A stretch of 6,989 nucleotides of DNA, from the NCBI GenBank assembly GCA_030594675.1, contig JAUVES010000033.1, forward strand, positions 1-6,989, written 5' to 3'. The stretch is from Candidatus Nanohaloarchaea archaeon. GTDB taxonomy: Archaea; EX4484-52; GLR71. A program made the translations under genes and the position numbers. Shown here piece after piece: positions 1 to 5,895 of this stretch. Within the stretch, counting starts at the first letter, position 1. Each line of letters opens with the position of its first letter. Below the pieces are notes generated by a model. It searched no databases and was not told the origin of the DNA. It saw nothing but the letters and a program-made list of their open reading frames with translations.

Positions 1-535
1 TGTTTTTGTTGCGTTCCTGGTTCCCCTGTCATATAGGAGGAAGACTAAATGGGCTGAGCGCGGTCTTGTAGGTGCATTTTTTGTTTCCTTGTTTGTGGAA
101 ATGTATGGGATACCTTTGACAATTCTTTTTGCGTCAAAATACTTTTTTACTGAGGGTGTGGTCCTGCCGGATGACATAGTTGAATTCAATTTTCTGGGCG
201 TTCATTTTGGTATGGATATAGCAATGACTTATGGGCTTATCCTGATGATTCTTGGGATATTTTTGATTATGGCCGGGTGGGTGACGCTTTACAGAAATAT
301 CAAGAAGGATAAACTGGTTCAGCGTGGAATATATTCATACTCAAGGCATCCGCAGTATCTTGGCTTTATATTAGTTATTGTAGGGTGGCTTATGGGATGG
401 CCGACGATTTTGACTGTGATTTTTGCGCCGATACTTCTCTATAAATATATTTCTGTCTGCAGAACTGAAGAGAAAGAGATTTCAGGTGATTCTGATTATC
501 AGAAGTATAAGGAAAAGGTGCCTTTCTTTATTTGA
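1..535 (+). CDS. ICMT/PEMT-like integral-membrane methyltransferase, 5' end cut off by the window
   Basis: This is probably an S-adenosylmethionine-dependent methyltransferase embedded in the membrane, related to isoprenylcysteine carboxyl methyltransferases; the substrate cannot be read from the sequence. The reading frame is open from base 2, giving 177 visible residues. No start codon occurs in frame before TTG at 89, yet the codons before it already encode a plausible loop and membrane segment (YRRKTKWAERG, then a hydrophobic stretch running into EMYGIPLTI). The true start therefore lies left of the window. Hydrophobic segments follow at about visible residues 73-93 and 120-150. The family hallmark GIYSYSRHPQYLG (about residues 109-121, bases 326-364) is the likely cofactor-binding region. 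It is followed by the C-terminal acidic motif EEKE and an ending in YKEKVPFFI, both typical of this family. The TGA stop overlaps the first possible start of the next gene, so the two are probably co-transcribed. The family call is firm; the substrate is unknown. Confidence 0.85.
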   Translation, partial: VFVAFLVPLSYRRKTKWAERGLVGAFFVSLFVEMYGIPLTILFASKYFFTEGVVLPDDIVEFNFLGVHFGMDIAMTYGLILMILGIFLIMAGWVTLYRNIKKDKLVQRGIYSYSRHPQYLGFILVIVGWLMGWPTILTVIFAPILLYKYISVCRTEEKEISGDSDYQKYKEKVPFFI

Positions 536-1434
536 TTATTGAACATTTATATTGGATCTGGCATAAATTATGTATTATGTTTCATCTTATATTGATTGCT
601 TTTTTGCTGGGTGTTATTGTCAGGCATCATTATCATAATTATTCTGCACTGAGGGCGGCTGTGAACACTTATATAATGTATCTTGGGCTTCCTTTACTTA
701 TCTTTGTATCTTTTGTAAATGTCGGGTCGGTTGATCTTGGCAAAGTTGTGATAATCTCTGTTGGATACAATGTTTTTACTGTTGCGCTTTTTTTCTATAT
801 TCTCAGAGGGATGAAAATCAAGGAGCGGACGAAGGCATCTGTCTTTCTGTGCTCAACTTATGGGAATCTGGCTTATCTTGGGATACCTTTTTCACTTCTG
901 TTTTTTGGTGAGGCTGGTGCATCAATTGCATCTGTCATTGCGATTGTTACTGTGTTCTTTCATTTTTCTTTTGGTTTGATTCTGCCTAATTCCTATCTTA
1001 GACAGAAGCATAGAGGATTTGGGCAGATTATCAATCCGCTTTCTGTCGGCATGGTTGTTGCGCTTATACTGTCGCAGGTTGGCATCCCGGTTCCCGTGGT
1101 TTTTGAAAAGGTTGCATATTTTGGGACATATCTCATCCTCTTTGTTATCGGCCTTACCACTAATCTTGTGAAACCGAGCAGATTGTATCTGGTTGGTGCT
1201 GCTGGCAAGTTTATTGTTTCACCTATAGTCATGGTTACTTTGCTTATTCTGGCTGGCTGTTTCAATAGTGCGTACTATCCTTTTATCCTTCTTTCGCTTA
1301 TGCCTCCCGCTTTTGTCAATACTGTGCTGGCTGTTGAGTATGGGTTTGACAAGGAATATGCGTCCGGGTTCACTTCTGTATCTACTGTATTGATGATTTT
1401 TGTGCTTGGTGCTATTTCTGTTTTTGTTGTCTGA
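532..1434 (+). CDS. AEC (auxin efflux carrier) family permease
   Basis: This is a polytopic secondary transporter of the AEC family (Mem_trans fold, about ten membrane helices); bacterial members move organic acids such as malate, but no substrate can be assigned here. It has 300 residues from the TTG at 532, close to the usual family size. Family landmarks are in order: PLLIF (54-58), GNLAYLGIP (111-119) followed by FGEAG, INPLSVGMVVALIL (167-180) opening the second half, GKFIVSPIV (225-233), and MPPAFVNTVLAVEYGFD (257-273). The glycine, proline and asparagine positions inside hydrophobic segments match the family pattern. The start is uncertain. TTG at 532 overlaps the preceding TGA and has AAGGTG 11 bases upstream (515-520), a rather long spacing. 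The in-frame ATG at 577 gives a 285-residue protein beginning MFHLILIAFLLG, which also fits the family but has no visible ribosome-binding site. It is probably co-transcribed with the methyltransferase gene. Confidence 0.85.
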   Translation: MIIEHLYWIWHKLCIMFHLILIAFLLGVIVRHHYHNYSALRAAVNTYIMYLGLPLLIFVSFVNVGSVDLGKVVIISVGYNVFTVALFFYILRGMKIKERTKASVFLCSTYGNLAYLGIPFSLLFFGEAGASIASVIAIVTVFFHFSFGLILPNSYLRQKHRGFGQIINPLSVGMVVALILSQVGIPVPVVFEKVAYFGTYLILFVIGLTTNLVKPSRLYLVGAAGKFIVSPIVMVTLLILAGCFNSAYYPFILLSLMPPAFVNTVLAVEYGFDKEYASGFTSVSTVLMIFVLGAISVFVV

Positions 1435-1436
1435 CT

Positions 1437-1446
1437 GTTGTTTTTT
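1437..1446 (+). terminator. Oligo-T stretch after the AEC permease gene
   Basis: Two bases after the TGA of the permease gene the + strand reads GTTGTTTTTT, ending in six consecutive T at 1441-1446. Archaeal RNA polymerase commonly terminates at oligo-T without a hairpin, so this is a plausible terminator for the + strand pair. It extends over part of the TAA stop codon of the convergent ABC gene (1445-1447). No strong stem-loop was seen. Short T-runs are frequent in this T-rich strand, which lowers confidence. Confidence 0.4.
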
Positions 1447-3274
1447 AGGACTGGTCTTGTTCTGCTTTTTGATTATTGTTTTTTGAAGTGGTGTCTTTAT
1501 CATTCTTTTTTGTTTCAGTATGTCTCTTCCATATATCTCTAAACTCTTCTGATGTCTCAAGAAGCCTGTCAAAAGTGCCTTCAGCTTTTATCTTTCCGTT
1601 TTTGAAGAAATATATCATGTCAAACATGGGCAAAAGATGGAGCTTGTGGATTGATGATATTATTGTCTTGTCTTTGAATTCCCTGAATATGTTATCGTAT
1701 ATAGCTGTCTCATTTTTTAGATCCACGCTGCTTGTGGGCTCGTCAAGAAGTATTATCTCTTTGTCTTCACATGCCATCAAGCCTCTTGCAAGGGCAAGGC
1801 GCTGTTTCTGGCCGCCGCTTAAATTGACGCCTTTCTCAACTATGCTTGAATTTAGTTTCTTTGGAAGGTGCTGAACAACATCTGTGAAACGTGCCATGTC
1901 TGTGTATTTTTTTATGTATGAAAGTTTGCGGTTTATACCCATTGTTATGTTATTTTTTATTGTTGTTGAGAATATTTCCGGGTCTTGAGGGATGAGAGCT
2001 ATCTGACTGCTTATGTCTTTGAAACCGTTCTTTAACAGGTTTCCGTCCAGATACAGCTTTATGTGTTTTGGTGTGTAAAGTTCCCTTATTATTTTTAATA
2101 GTGTGGTCTTTCCGCTGCCGCTCTCGCCTATGAGTGCTATCTTTTCGCCATTTTTGATTGTAAGCGATATGTTGTCAAGGTGCAGATCTGCGCCTTCTTC
2201 TGTGTGATATGAAAACCTGAGCGATTCTATCTTGAGCTCTTTCCATTTCTGGTCTAATTTAACAGGTCTTGTTCTTTTCTTTTTGCTGAATTCATCAGAT
2301 ATTTCTTCTGCGTTCTGTATGGCTGTCTTCTCCTGTACTATTGTGCTGTACCTGTAGGCAAATCTGAAGAACAGATTCTTTATCCTTATGACATAGCTGT
2401 AAAGTGCAAAGATGCTACCTATCATGATTGTTGTGCCTGCTATGAAATTGAAATAGACGTATGAAGTGAGCACAAGCACTATCATTGTGGATGTGCAGAT
2501 GGATACGAAGAACCATTTGGTCTCGCTTAGTTTTGTGTTATTTATATATAGCTTTAAAGGCTGCATAATTTTTCTGAATATTGATTTTGAAACAAGCTGT
2601 TCGGTTCTTAAGATTATGACTGTCGTTATGTTGCTTATCACATCAAAGACTTTTGCTGATATCGTGTTCTCTGCCCTGTAAAGTTTCCTGTATTGCTTTA
2701 TAAGGTGGCTATCAAATCTTAAGATTATACTTAAGGTGATTGCTATCATGATAAGGACTATGTAGCTTGCATGGATGTTGAAGTACATCAGGGCGATGTA
2801 AGAGCCCAGGAAAAGTATTATGGTCTGGATGACTTCATATGACTCTGAAGAATATCTGTATAATGCACCTGTGCCTTTCTCTATCTTGTCTATGGTATCT
2901 CCTGAATGGTGGTCTGTGTGCCATTGTGCAGGTAGTGACATGGTGCCGTCCAGAAGATGTCTCTTGTAGTTGGCTCTCATAAGGAATGCGTTCCTGGCCT
3001 CGATAATTCTTGCAGGACCGTGGAATGCCCAAAAGCCCAGCTCTATGAATATGAAGATTGATAGATACAATATAATACTGTATATGTTTGTGCTAGTCAC
3101 ACCTGCTTCTTGTATAGTGTTGAGTACTTTTGCAATAACTAGCGGGCCGATTAGATTAAACATGTTGGCTATGATAAAAAGGATGAAGTATAAGACTACA
3201 TTTTTCCTGTTGCCTTTTGAATATTCCCAGAGCTTTGATGTGAGGTAGATAACCGGGTTGTCTTTTATTGCCAT
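1445..3274 (-). CDS. ABC exporter half-transporter, permease and ATPase domains fused (MsbA/ABCB-like)
   Basis: This is an ATP-driven membrane transporter with both domains in one 609-residue chain, so it should work as a dimer; the substrate is unknown. Residues 1 to about 310 hold the membrane domain, with hydrophobic segments near 25-48, 64-85, 148-165, 169-186, 255-278 and 281-300. The ATPase domain begins near 347 and has every expected motif intact: probable A-loop Y356, Walker A GESGSGKTT (383-391), Q-loop Q430 in LIPQDPEIF, signature LSGGQKQRLALARG (485-498), Walker B IILLDE (507-512) with the catalytic Glu, D-loop SSVD (515-518) and H-loop H543. Both ATP sites of a homodimer should therefore be competent. 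The last 22 or so residues are rich in K, D, N, T and Q and are probably disordered. The ATG at 3274 lacks a clear ribosome-binding site, but a TATA-like box lies about 26 bp upstream, which fits a leaderless message. No partner half-transporter or substrate-binding protein is nearby. Confidence 0.93.
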   Translation of the reverse strand: MAIKDNPVIYLTSKLWEYSKGNRKNVVLYFILFIIANMFNLIGPLVIAKVLNTIQEAGVTSTNIYSIILYLSIFIFIELGFWAFHGPARIIEARNAFLMRANYKRHLLDGTMSLPAQWHTDHHSGDTIDKIEKGTGALYRYSSESYEVIQTIILFLGSYIALMYFNIHASYIVLIMIAITLSIILRFDSHLIKQYRKLYRAENTISAKVFDVISNITTVIILRTEQLVSKSIFRKIMQPLKLYINNTKLSETKWFFVSICTSTMIVLVLTSYVYFNFIAGTTIMIGSIFALYSYVIRIKNLFFRFAYRYSTIVQEKTAIQNAEEISDEFSKKKRTRPVKLDQKWKELKIESLRFSYHTEEGADLHLDNISLTIKNGEKIALIGESGSGKTTLLKIIRELYTPKHIKLYLDGNLLKNGFKDISSQIALIPQDPEIFSTTIKNNITMGINRKLSYIKKYTDMARFTDVVQHLPKKLNSSIVEKGVNLSGGQKQRLALARGLMACEDKEIILLDEPTSSVDLKNETAIYDNIFREFKDKTIISSIHKLHLLPMFDMIYFFKNGKIKAEGTFDRLLETSEEFRDIWKRHTETKKNDKDTTSKNNNQKAEQDQS

Positions 3275-3297
3275 GCTCTAAGATTATTGTGGTTTGC

Positions 3298-3305
3298 TTA
3301 AATGT
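3298..3305 (-). promoter_or_regulatory. TATA-like box for the ABC exporter gene
   Basis: Read on the minus strand, this is ACATTTAA, preceded by purine-rich GAAAC that resembles a TFB recognition element. Its AT core is centred near 3300, about 26 bases before the ATG at 3274. That is the usual archaeal distance from TATA box to transcription start, so transcription would begin at or within a few bases of the start codon. The weak ribosome-binding site of the gene agrees with a leaderless or nearly leaderless message. The assignment rests on position and composition only. Confidence 0.5.
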
Positions 3306-3320
3306 GTTTCTGACAGCAAT

Positions 3321-3330
3321 ACATTTAAAA
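3321..3330 (+). promoter_or_regulatory. TATA-like box for the NAC gene
   Basis: The sequence ACATTTAAAA begins with the same octamer, ACATTTAA, as the divergent box on the opposite strand 15 bases to its left. Its core TTTAAAA (3324-3330) is centred at 3327, which predicts transcription starting near 3350-3355. That gives a leader of about 10 bases before the ATG at 3363, just enough to include the short ribosome-binding site at 3354-3358. The reverse complement of this AT core could also serve the ABC gene as a second, more distant box. Confidence 0.55.
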
Positions 3331-3353
3331 CTTTCTTTACATTTTAGATGTAA

Positions 3354-3358
3354 GTGAT
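3354..3358 (+). promoter_or_regulatory. Probable ribosome-binding site for the NAC gene
   Basis: GTGAT matches the distal half of the Shine-Dalgarno consensus GGAGGTGAT. It lies four bases before the ATG at 3363 and seven before the ATG at 3366. The same GTG could be read as a start codon, adding three residues (MII), but family members begin directly before the PGMNP motif, so it is better read as a ribosome-binding element. The match is short. Confidence 0.4.
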
Positions 3359-3362
3359 AATT

Positions 3363-3698
3363 ATGATGCCTGGTATGAATCCTAAACAGATGAAGAATAT
3401 GATGAAGCAGATGGGTATGCAGATGACTGAGATTGAAGCTTCTGAAGTTGTGATTAAGTGCTCTGATAAAGAGATTGTCATCTTGAATCCACAGGTCTCC
3501 AAAGTCAAGGCGATGGGTAATGAGACATTCCAGATCGTTGGTGATGTATCTGAGAGATCTCTTGAAGTTGAGAAGTTTACTTCTGAGGATGTAAAGATGG
3601 TTGCTGAACAGGGCGAGGTTTCTGAGGATGCGGCTCGAAAGGCGCTTGAAGATACTGATGGTGATATTGCCGAGGCTATCTTGAAGGTTCAGGAATAG
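3363..3698 (+). CDS. nac: Archaeal nascent polypeptide-associated complex (NAC) protein
   Basis: This is the archaeal homologue of eukaryotic alpha-NAC. It is expected to form a homodimer that binds ribosomes and contacts nascent chains as they leave the exit tunnel. From the ATG at 3363 it has 111 residues, a normal archaeal length. The N-terminus MMPGMNPKQMKNMMKQMG is the methionine- and lysine-rich segment typical of archaeal NAC. The NAC domain spans about residues 20-62, with the core EVVIKCSDKEIVILNPQVSK and then QIVGD. A UBA domain follows at about 72-111, containing SEDVKMVAEQGEVSEDAARK and ending DGDIAEAILKVQE. The start was chosen because relatives begin M-x-PGMNP; ATG at 3366 and GTG at 3354 are alternatives. 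The gene stands alone on its strand, with its own TATA-like box and a downstream oligo-T, and converges on the ATP synthase operon. Confidence 0.95.
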   Translation: MMPGMNPKQMKNMMKQMGMQMTEIEASEVVIKCSDKEIVILNPQVSKVKAMGNETFQIVGDVSERSLEVEKFTSEDVKMVAEQGEVSEDAARKALEDTDGDIAEAILKVQE

Positions 3699-3701
3699 GG
3701 T

Positions 3702-3709
3702 CTTTTTTG
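3702..3709 (+). terminator. Oligo-T stretch after the NAC gene
   Basis: Four bases after the TAG of the NAC gene the + strand reads CTTTTTTG, with six T at 3703-3708. This fits the oligo-T terminators of archaeal genes and sits in the 40-base gap between two convergent genes, where a stop is needed. No convincing hairpin precedes it. Confidence 0.5.
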
Positions 3710-3711
3710 TC

Positions 3712-3742
3712 ATAGATATTTCAGAAATGTTTGATATTCTAT
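3712..3742. repeat. Imperfect inverted repeat between convergent genes
   Basis: ATAGATAT (3712-3719) pairs with ATATTCTAT (3734-3742) with one bulged base and a 14-base loop. The loop side also contains the small palindrome ATTTC-A-GAAAT. The stem is AT-only apart from one pair, so it would be weak in RNA. It overlaps the TAG stop of the 60-residue gene. It could mark a two-sided termination zone, but chance is a fair explanation. Confidence 0.2.
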
Positions 3743-3921
3743 CTTTCCTTTTTACGCCGCGTTTCGTAAACATTCATAATCAGTTCAATGTCACCCATAC
3801 TTTCCTCAAATGAAGGTATTTCTCCAAGTTTTCTGGGTATTCTTTTCTTGCCTTTATATAACTCTTTTAGGTCTGAGAGGGGTAATTTTTCTAATTCTTT
3901 TCTTGTATATATCTCCTTCAC
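3739..3921 (-). CDS. Small basic protein of unknown function, last gene of the ATP synthase operon
   Basis: I do not recognise this 60-residue protein. It starts with GTG at 3921, whose bases form a GTGA overlap with the TGA stop of the subunit D gene, so translation is probably coupled to D. It has no signal peptide, membrane segment or cysteine. It contains 16 Lys/Arg and 12 Asp/Glu (net about +4), arranged as an amphipathic-looking N-terminal helix (about 6-23, with KELEKLPLSDLKELYK), a basic patch KGKKRIPRK (23-31), a more acidic centre (34-46, ending EESMGDIE), a short hydrophobic stretch IELIMNVY (45-52) and a basic tail RRKKER. The ordered pattern of charge and hydrophobicity and the stop-start overlap argue that it is a real gene. 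By position it recalls the short gene (ahaG) reported after subunit D in Methanosarcina mazei, but I see no sequence basis for equating them. Confidence 0.65.
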   Translation of the reverse strand: MKEIYTRKELEKLPLSDLKELYKGKKRIPRKLGEIPSFEESMGDIELIMNVYETRRKKER

Positions 3922-4553
3922 CTTATCTTATTCTTCACTTTCTTTGTCCTTACGAAATCTTCCCGTGCCCTTTCCTCAAGCTTTTCTATTATGAAGTTGC
4001 TGTCTGTTTTCAGGGAAGGTATTATGAAGTCTTCAAGTGCTGTGACTTTTCTTCTAGTCTTTGCAATCTCTTTCTTTAATATTCTTGAGTTTGAGTCTAT
4101 CTCACCTACCTTTAAGATTTTTGGCAGTGATTCTTCAAACAGGTGTGCTGCATTGTCTAAGAAAGCGTTTGAGTCTGCTATGTTATATCCTCTTTCAAGG
4201 ATGTCTCTTGAAAAATCGGGTGCGTCTATCTTCAGGAGATTTATCCCCATTATCTTTTTATTGTCTATTTTTATCAGGCCTGCATCTGCAACAGATGCAC
4301 CCAGGTATCTTGTCTCGACATGGCCTATTGTCTCCTGTGCCTTTTCAAGACCTATGAATGCTTCAGATATTTTTTTCTGTGAATCTTTCTTTTTTAGTTC
4401 CATGTCTTTTGACATTGTGAAGTGCTCAAGCATTAAAGCTTCGTTCTTCTCTTCAAGCAGTTCATGGCCCTTATGGCTTAATGCGAGCGTTTCTTTCAGT
4501 TCCTTTAACTGTGTCCTTGTAGGTTTCATTCCTTCGCTAATCATCTGTATCAT
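3918..4553 (-). CDS. atpD: A/V-type ATP synthase subunit D (central stalk)
   Basis: Subunit D is the long coiled-coil shaft that rotates inside the A3B3 head and, with F and C, links it to the membrane rotor. The protein has up to 211 residues, normal for the family. Recognisable parts are the N-terminal KPTRTQLKELK (10-20) with SHKGHELLEEK (26-36), a variable centre, and the C-terminal helix with KTRRKVTALEDFIIPSL (165-181) and KLEERAREDFVRTKK (191-205). The N- and C-terminal regions are the expected antiparallel coiled coil. The start is uncertain. ATG at 4553 overlaps the end of subunit B by 17 bases, ATG at 4544 is also in frame, and ATG at 4529 gives MKPTR, the start most like relatives. 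However, the only purine-rich element, GAAGGA, touches that last ATG directly. The stop overlaps the GTG of the next gene. Confidence 0.93.
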   Translation of the reverse strand: MIQMISEGMKPTRTQLKELKETLALSHKGHELLEEKNEALMLEHFTMSKDMELKKKDSQKKISEAFIGLEKAQETIGHVETRYLGASVADAGLIKIDNKKIMGINLLKIDAPDFSRDILERGYNIADSNAFLDNAAHLFEESLPKILKVGEIDSNSRILKKEIAKTRRKVTALEDFIIPSLKTDSNFIIEKLEERAREDFVRTKKVKNKIR

Positions 4554-5883
4554 ACCAGAATCTTTCTATTATATCTTTATCTATCTTTGTGAGCGAGTCT
4601 TTTGGAAGTATCTTTAATAATTTCCATGCCAGATTCAGTGTGTCTTTTACTGTCTTTCTATTTTTCTGGCTTATGAACTGGTTTTCTATCTCATCTGCGA
4701 ATTTTAGATATTTCCTGTCAGTCTCTGTGAGGGCGTCTTCGCCTATTATTGATTTTAACTGCTCCAGCTTTTTTCCTCTTGAATAGAATGTGTATACCTG
4801 GTCGGAGACCTGCTTGTGGTCTTCTCTTGTGAAATGAAGGCCTATGCCATGATGCATCATTCTTGATAAGGATGGTATTATGTTTATCGGTGGGAATATG
4901 CCTGTCCTGTGCAGGCCTGGTGAAAGTATTATCTGTCCTTCTGTTATATAGCCGGTGAGGTCTGGTATTGGATGGGTTATGTCACCCTCCGGCATCGTCA
5001 ATATAGGTATCTGAGTTATTGATCCTTTCTTCCCTTTTATCCTTCCTGTCCTTTCGTATATTGAGGCAAGGTCTGAATAGAGGTATGGAGGGTATCCTCT
5101 CCTGCTTGGTACCTCTTCCTTTGATGCGGACAGTTCTCTTAACGCGTTTGCGTAATTTGTCATGTCTGATAAGATGACAATTACATTCATGTCATGTTCC
5201 CATGCAAAATATTCTGCTGCTGCCAGAGCTGACCTTGGCGTAACTATCCTCTCTATCACAGGCTCATCTGCAAGGTTTGCAAATACTATTATGTTTTCAA
5301 GTGCGCCTGTCTTTTCAAATTCTGTGATGAAATAGTTCAGCTCATCATTTGTGACTCCTATTGCTGCGAATACTACAAGGTCTGATTTTATGTTCTGCGC
5401 CAACTTGGCTGCAAGCTTATTGTGAGGTATGCCGCTTTCTGAAAAGATGGGCAGTTTCTGGCCTCTTACAAGACTTAGGAGACCGTCTATTGAGCTGAAT
5501 CCTGTCTCTATGAACTCTTCAGGCACATCTCTTGAGTTAGGGTTTATAGGTATGCCGTTTATGTCTATTCTCTTTTTTGCTATGAGTTTCATGTTTCTTG
5601 GCTTTCCAAGGCCGTTGAAGATTCCGCCTACCATGTCTTTTGAGACACCTATTGTAAATCCTTTGCCAAGGAATCTTACTTTTGTGTCTTTTATATCTAT
5701 TCCTTCTGTACCTCTGAAGACTTCTATTACTGCTGTATCATCTTTGAGTTCCAGGACCTGTCCTGTTCTTGTGGTGCCGTCACTCAAGATTATCTTTACA
5801 AGCTCCCTGTAGCCTATATCTTTTATATCTTCTACTATTATGAGAGGTCCTGTGATTTTTGTTATTGTCTGGTATTCTTTCAA
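4537..5883 (-). CDS. atpB: A/V-type ATP synthase subunit B (non-catalytic nucleotide-binding)
   Basis: Subunit B alternates with subunit A in the hexameric head and completes the catalytic sites without hydrolysing ATP itself. From the preferred start the protein has 448 residues, close to the family norm. It begins with KEYQTITKITGPLIIVE, and in this numbering shows VSKDMVGGIFNGLGKP (80-95), the degenerate P-loop FSESGIPHNKLAA (147-159), NLADEPVIERIVTPRSAL (203-220), SDMTNYANALRE (239-250), HPIPDLTGYITEGQI (304-318), and PSLSR (337-341), whose Arg is the expected finger reaching into the A site. The TTG at 5883 is preferred because relatives begin M(x)KEYxTI and AAGGTG lies six bases upstream. 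A longer reading from TTG at 5910 would add nine residues and overlap subunit A by 17 bases. Its stop lies inside the start region of subunit D. One oddity is Glu where SGSG is usual in the P-loop. Confidence 0.95.
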   Translation of the reverse strand: MKEYQTITKITGPLIIVEDIKDIGYRELVKIILSDGTTRTGQVLELKDDTAVIEVFRGTEGIDIKDTKVRFLGKGFTIGVSKDMVGGIFNGLGKPRNMKLIAKKRIDINGIPINPNSRDVPEEFIETGFSSIDGLLSLVRGQKLPIFSESGIPHNKLAAKLAQNIKSDLVVFAAIGVTNDELNYFITEFEKTGALENIIVFANLADEPVIERIVTPRSALAAAEYFAWEHDMNVIVILSDMTNYANALRELSASKEEVPSRRGYPPYLYSDLASIYERTGRIKGKKGSITQIPILTMPEGDITHPIPDLTGYITEGQIILSPGLHRTGIFPPINIIPSLSRMMHHGIGLHFTREDHKQVSDQVYTFYSRGKKLEQLKSIIGEDALTETDRKYLKFADEIENQFISQKNRKTVKDTLNLAWKLLKILPKDSLTKIDKDIIERFWYDTDD

Positions 5884-5889
5884 CTGATA

Positions 5890-5895
5890 CACCTT
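5890..5895 (-). promoter_or_regulatory. Ribosome-binding site that decides the subunit B start
   Basis: On the minus strand AAGGTG overlaps the TAA stop of subunit A (5894-5896) and is followed, after six bases (TATCAG), by TTG at 5883. This spacing is optimal, and the resulting N-terminus matches the family. The alternative TTG at 5910 has no comparable element at a suitable distance. A ribosome finishing subunit A would cover this site, so coupling of A and B is likely. Confidence 0.55.

Noticed and set aside
35..57. A perfect Shine-Dalgarno-like AGGAGG (35-40) followed eight bases later by ATG at 49, looking like a gene start.
   Set aside because: The ATG opens only two codons (ATG GGC TGA). 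In the methyltransferase frame AGG AGG encodes Arg-Arg in a loop and no start codon lies at a suitable distance.
89..91. TTG at 89 as the start of the methyltransferase.
   Set aside because: The upstream codons in the same frame are open to the window edge and encode family-like sequence; starting at 89 would cut a membrane helix in half.
3156..3773. A 205-codon open frame antisense to the NAC gene.
   Set aside because: It covers the complete, well-recognised NAC gene and the divergent promoter, its product has no recognisable domain, and its composition looks like a reverse-frame artefact.
3991..4617. A 208-codon open frame on the + strand opposite subunit D.
   Set aside because: It is Ser/Phe/Leu-rich, as expected from reading the complement of a Lys/Glu-rich coiled coil. 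Subunit D on the other strand is certain.
5429..5812. A 127-codon + strand open frame opposite subunit B.
   Set aside because: It mirrors conserved subunit B motifs, has Ser/Pro-rich reverse-frame composition and no ribosome-binding context.
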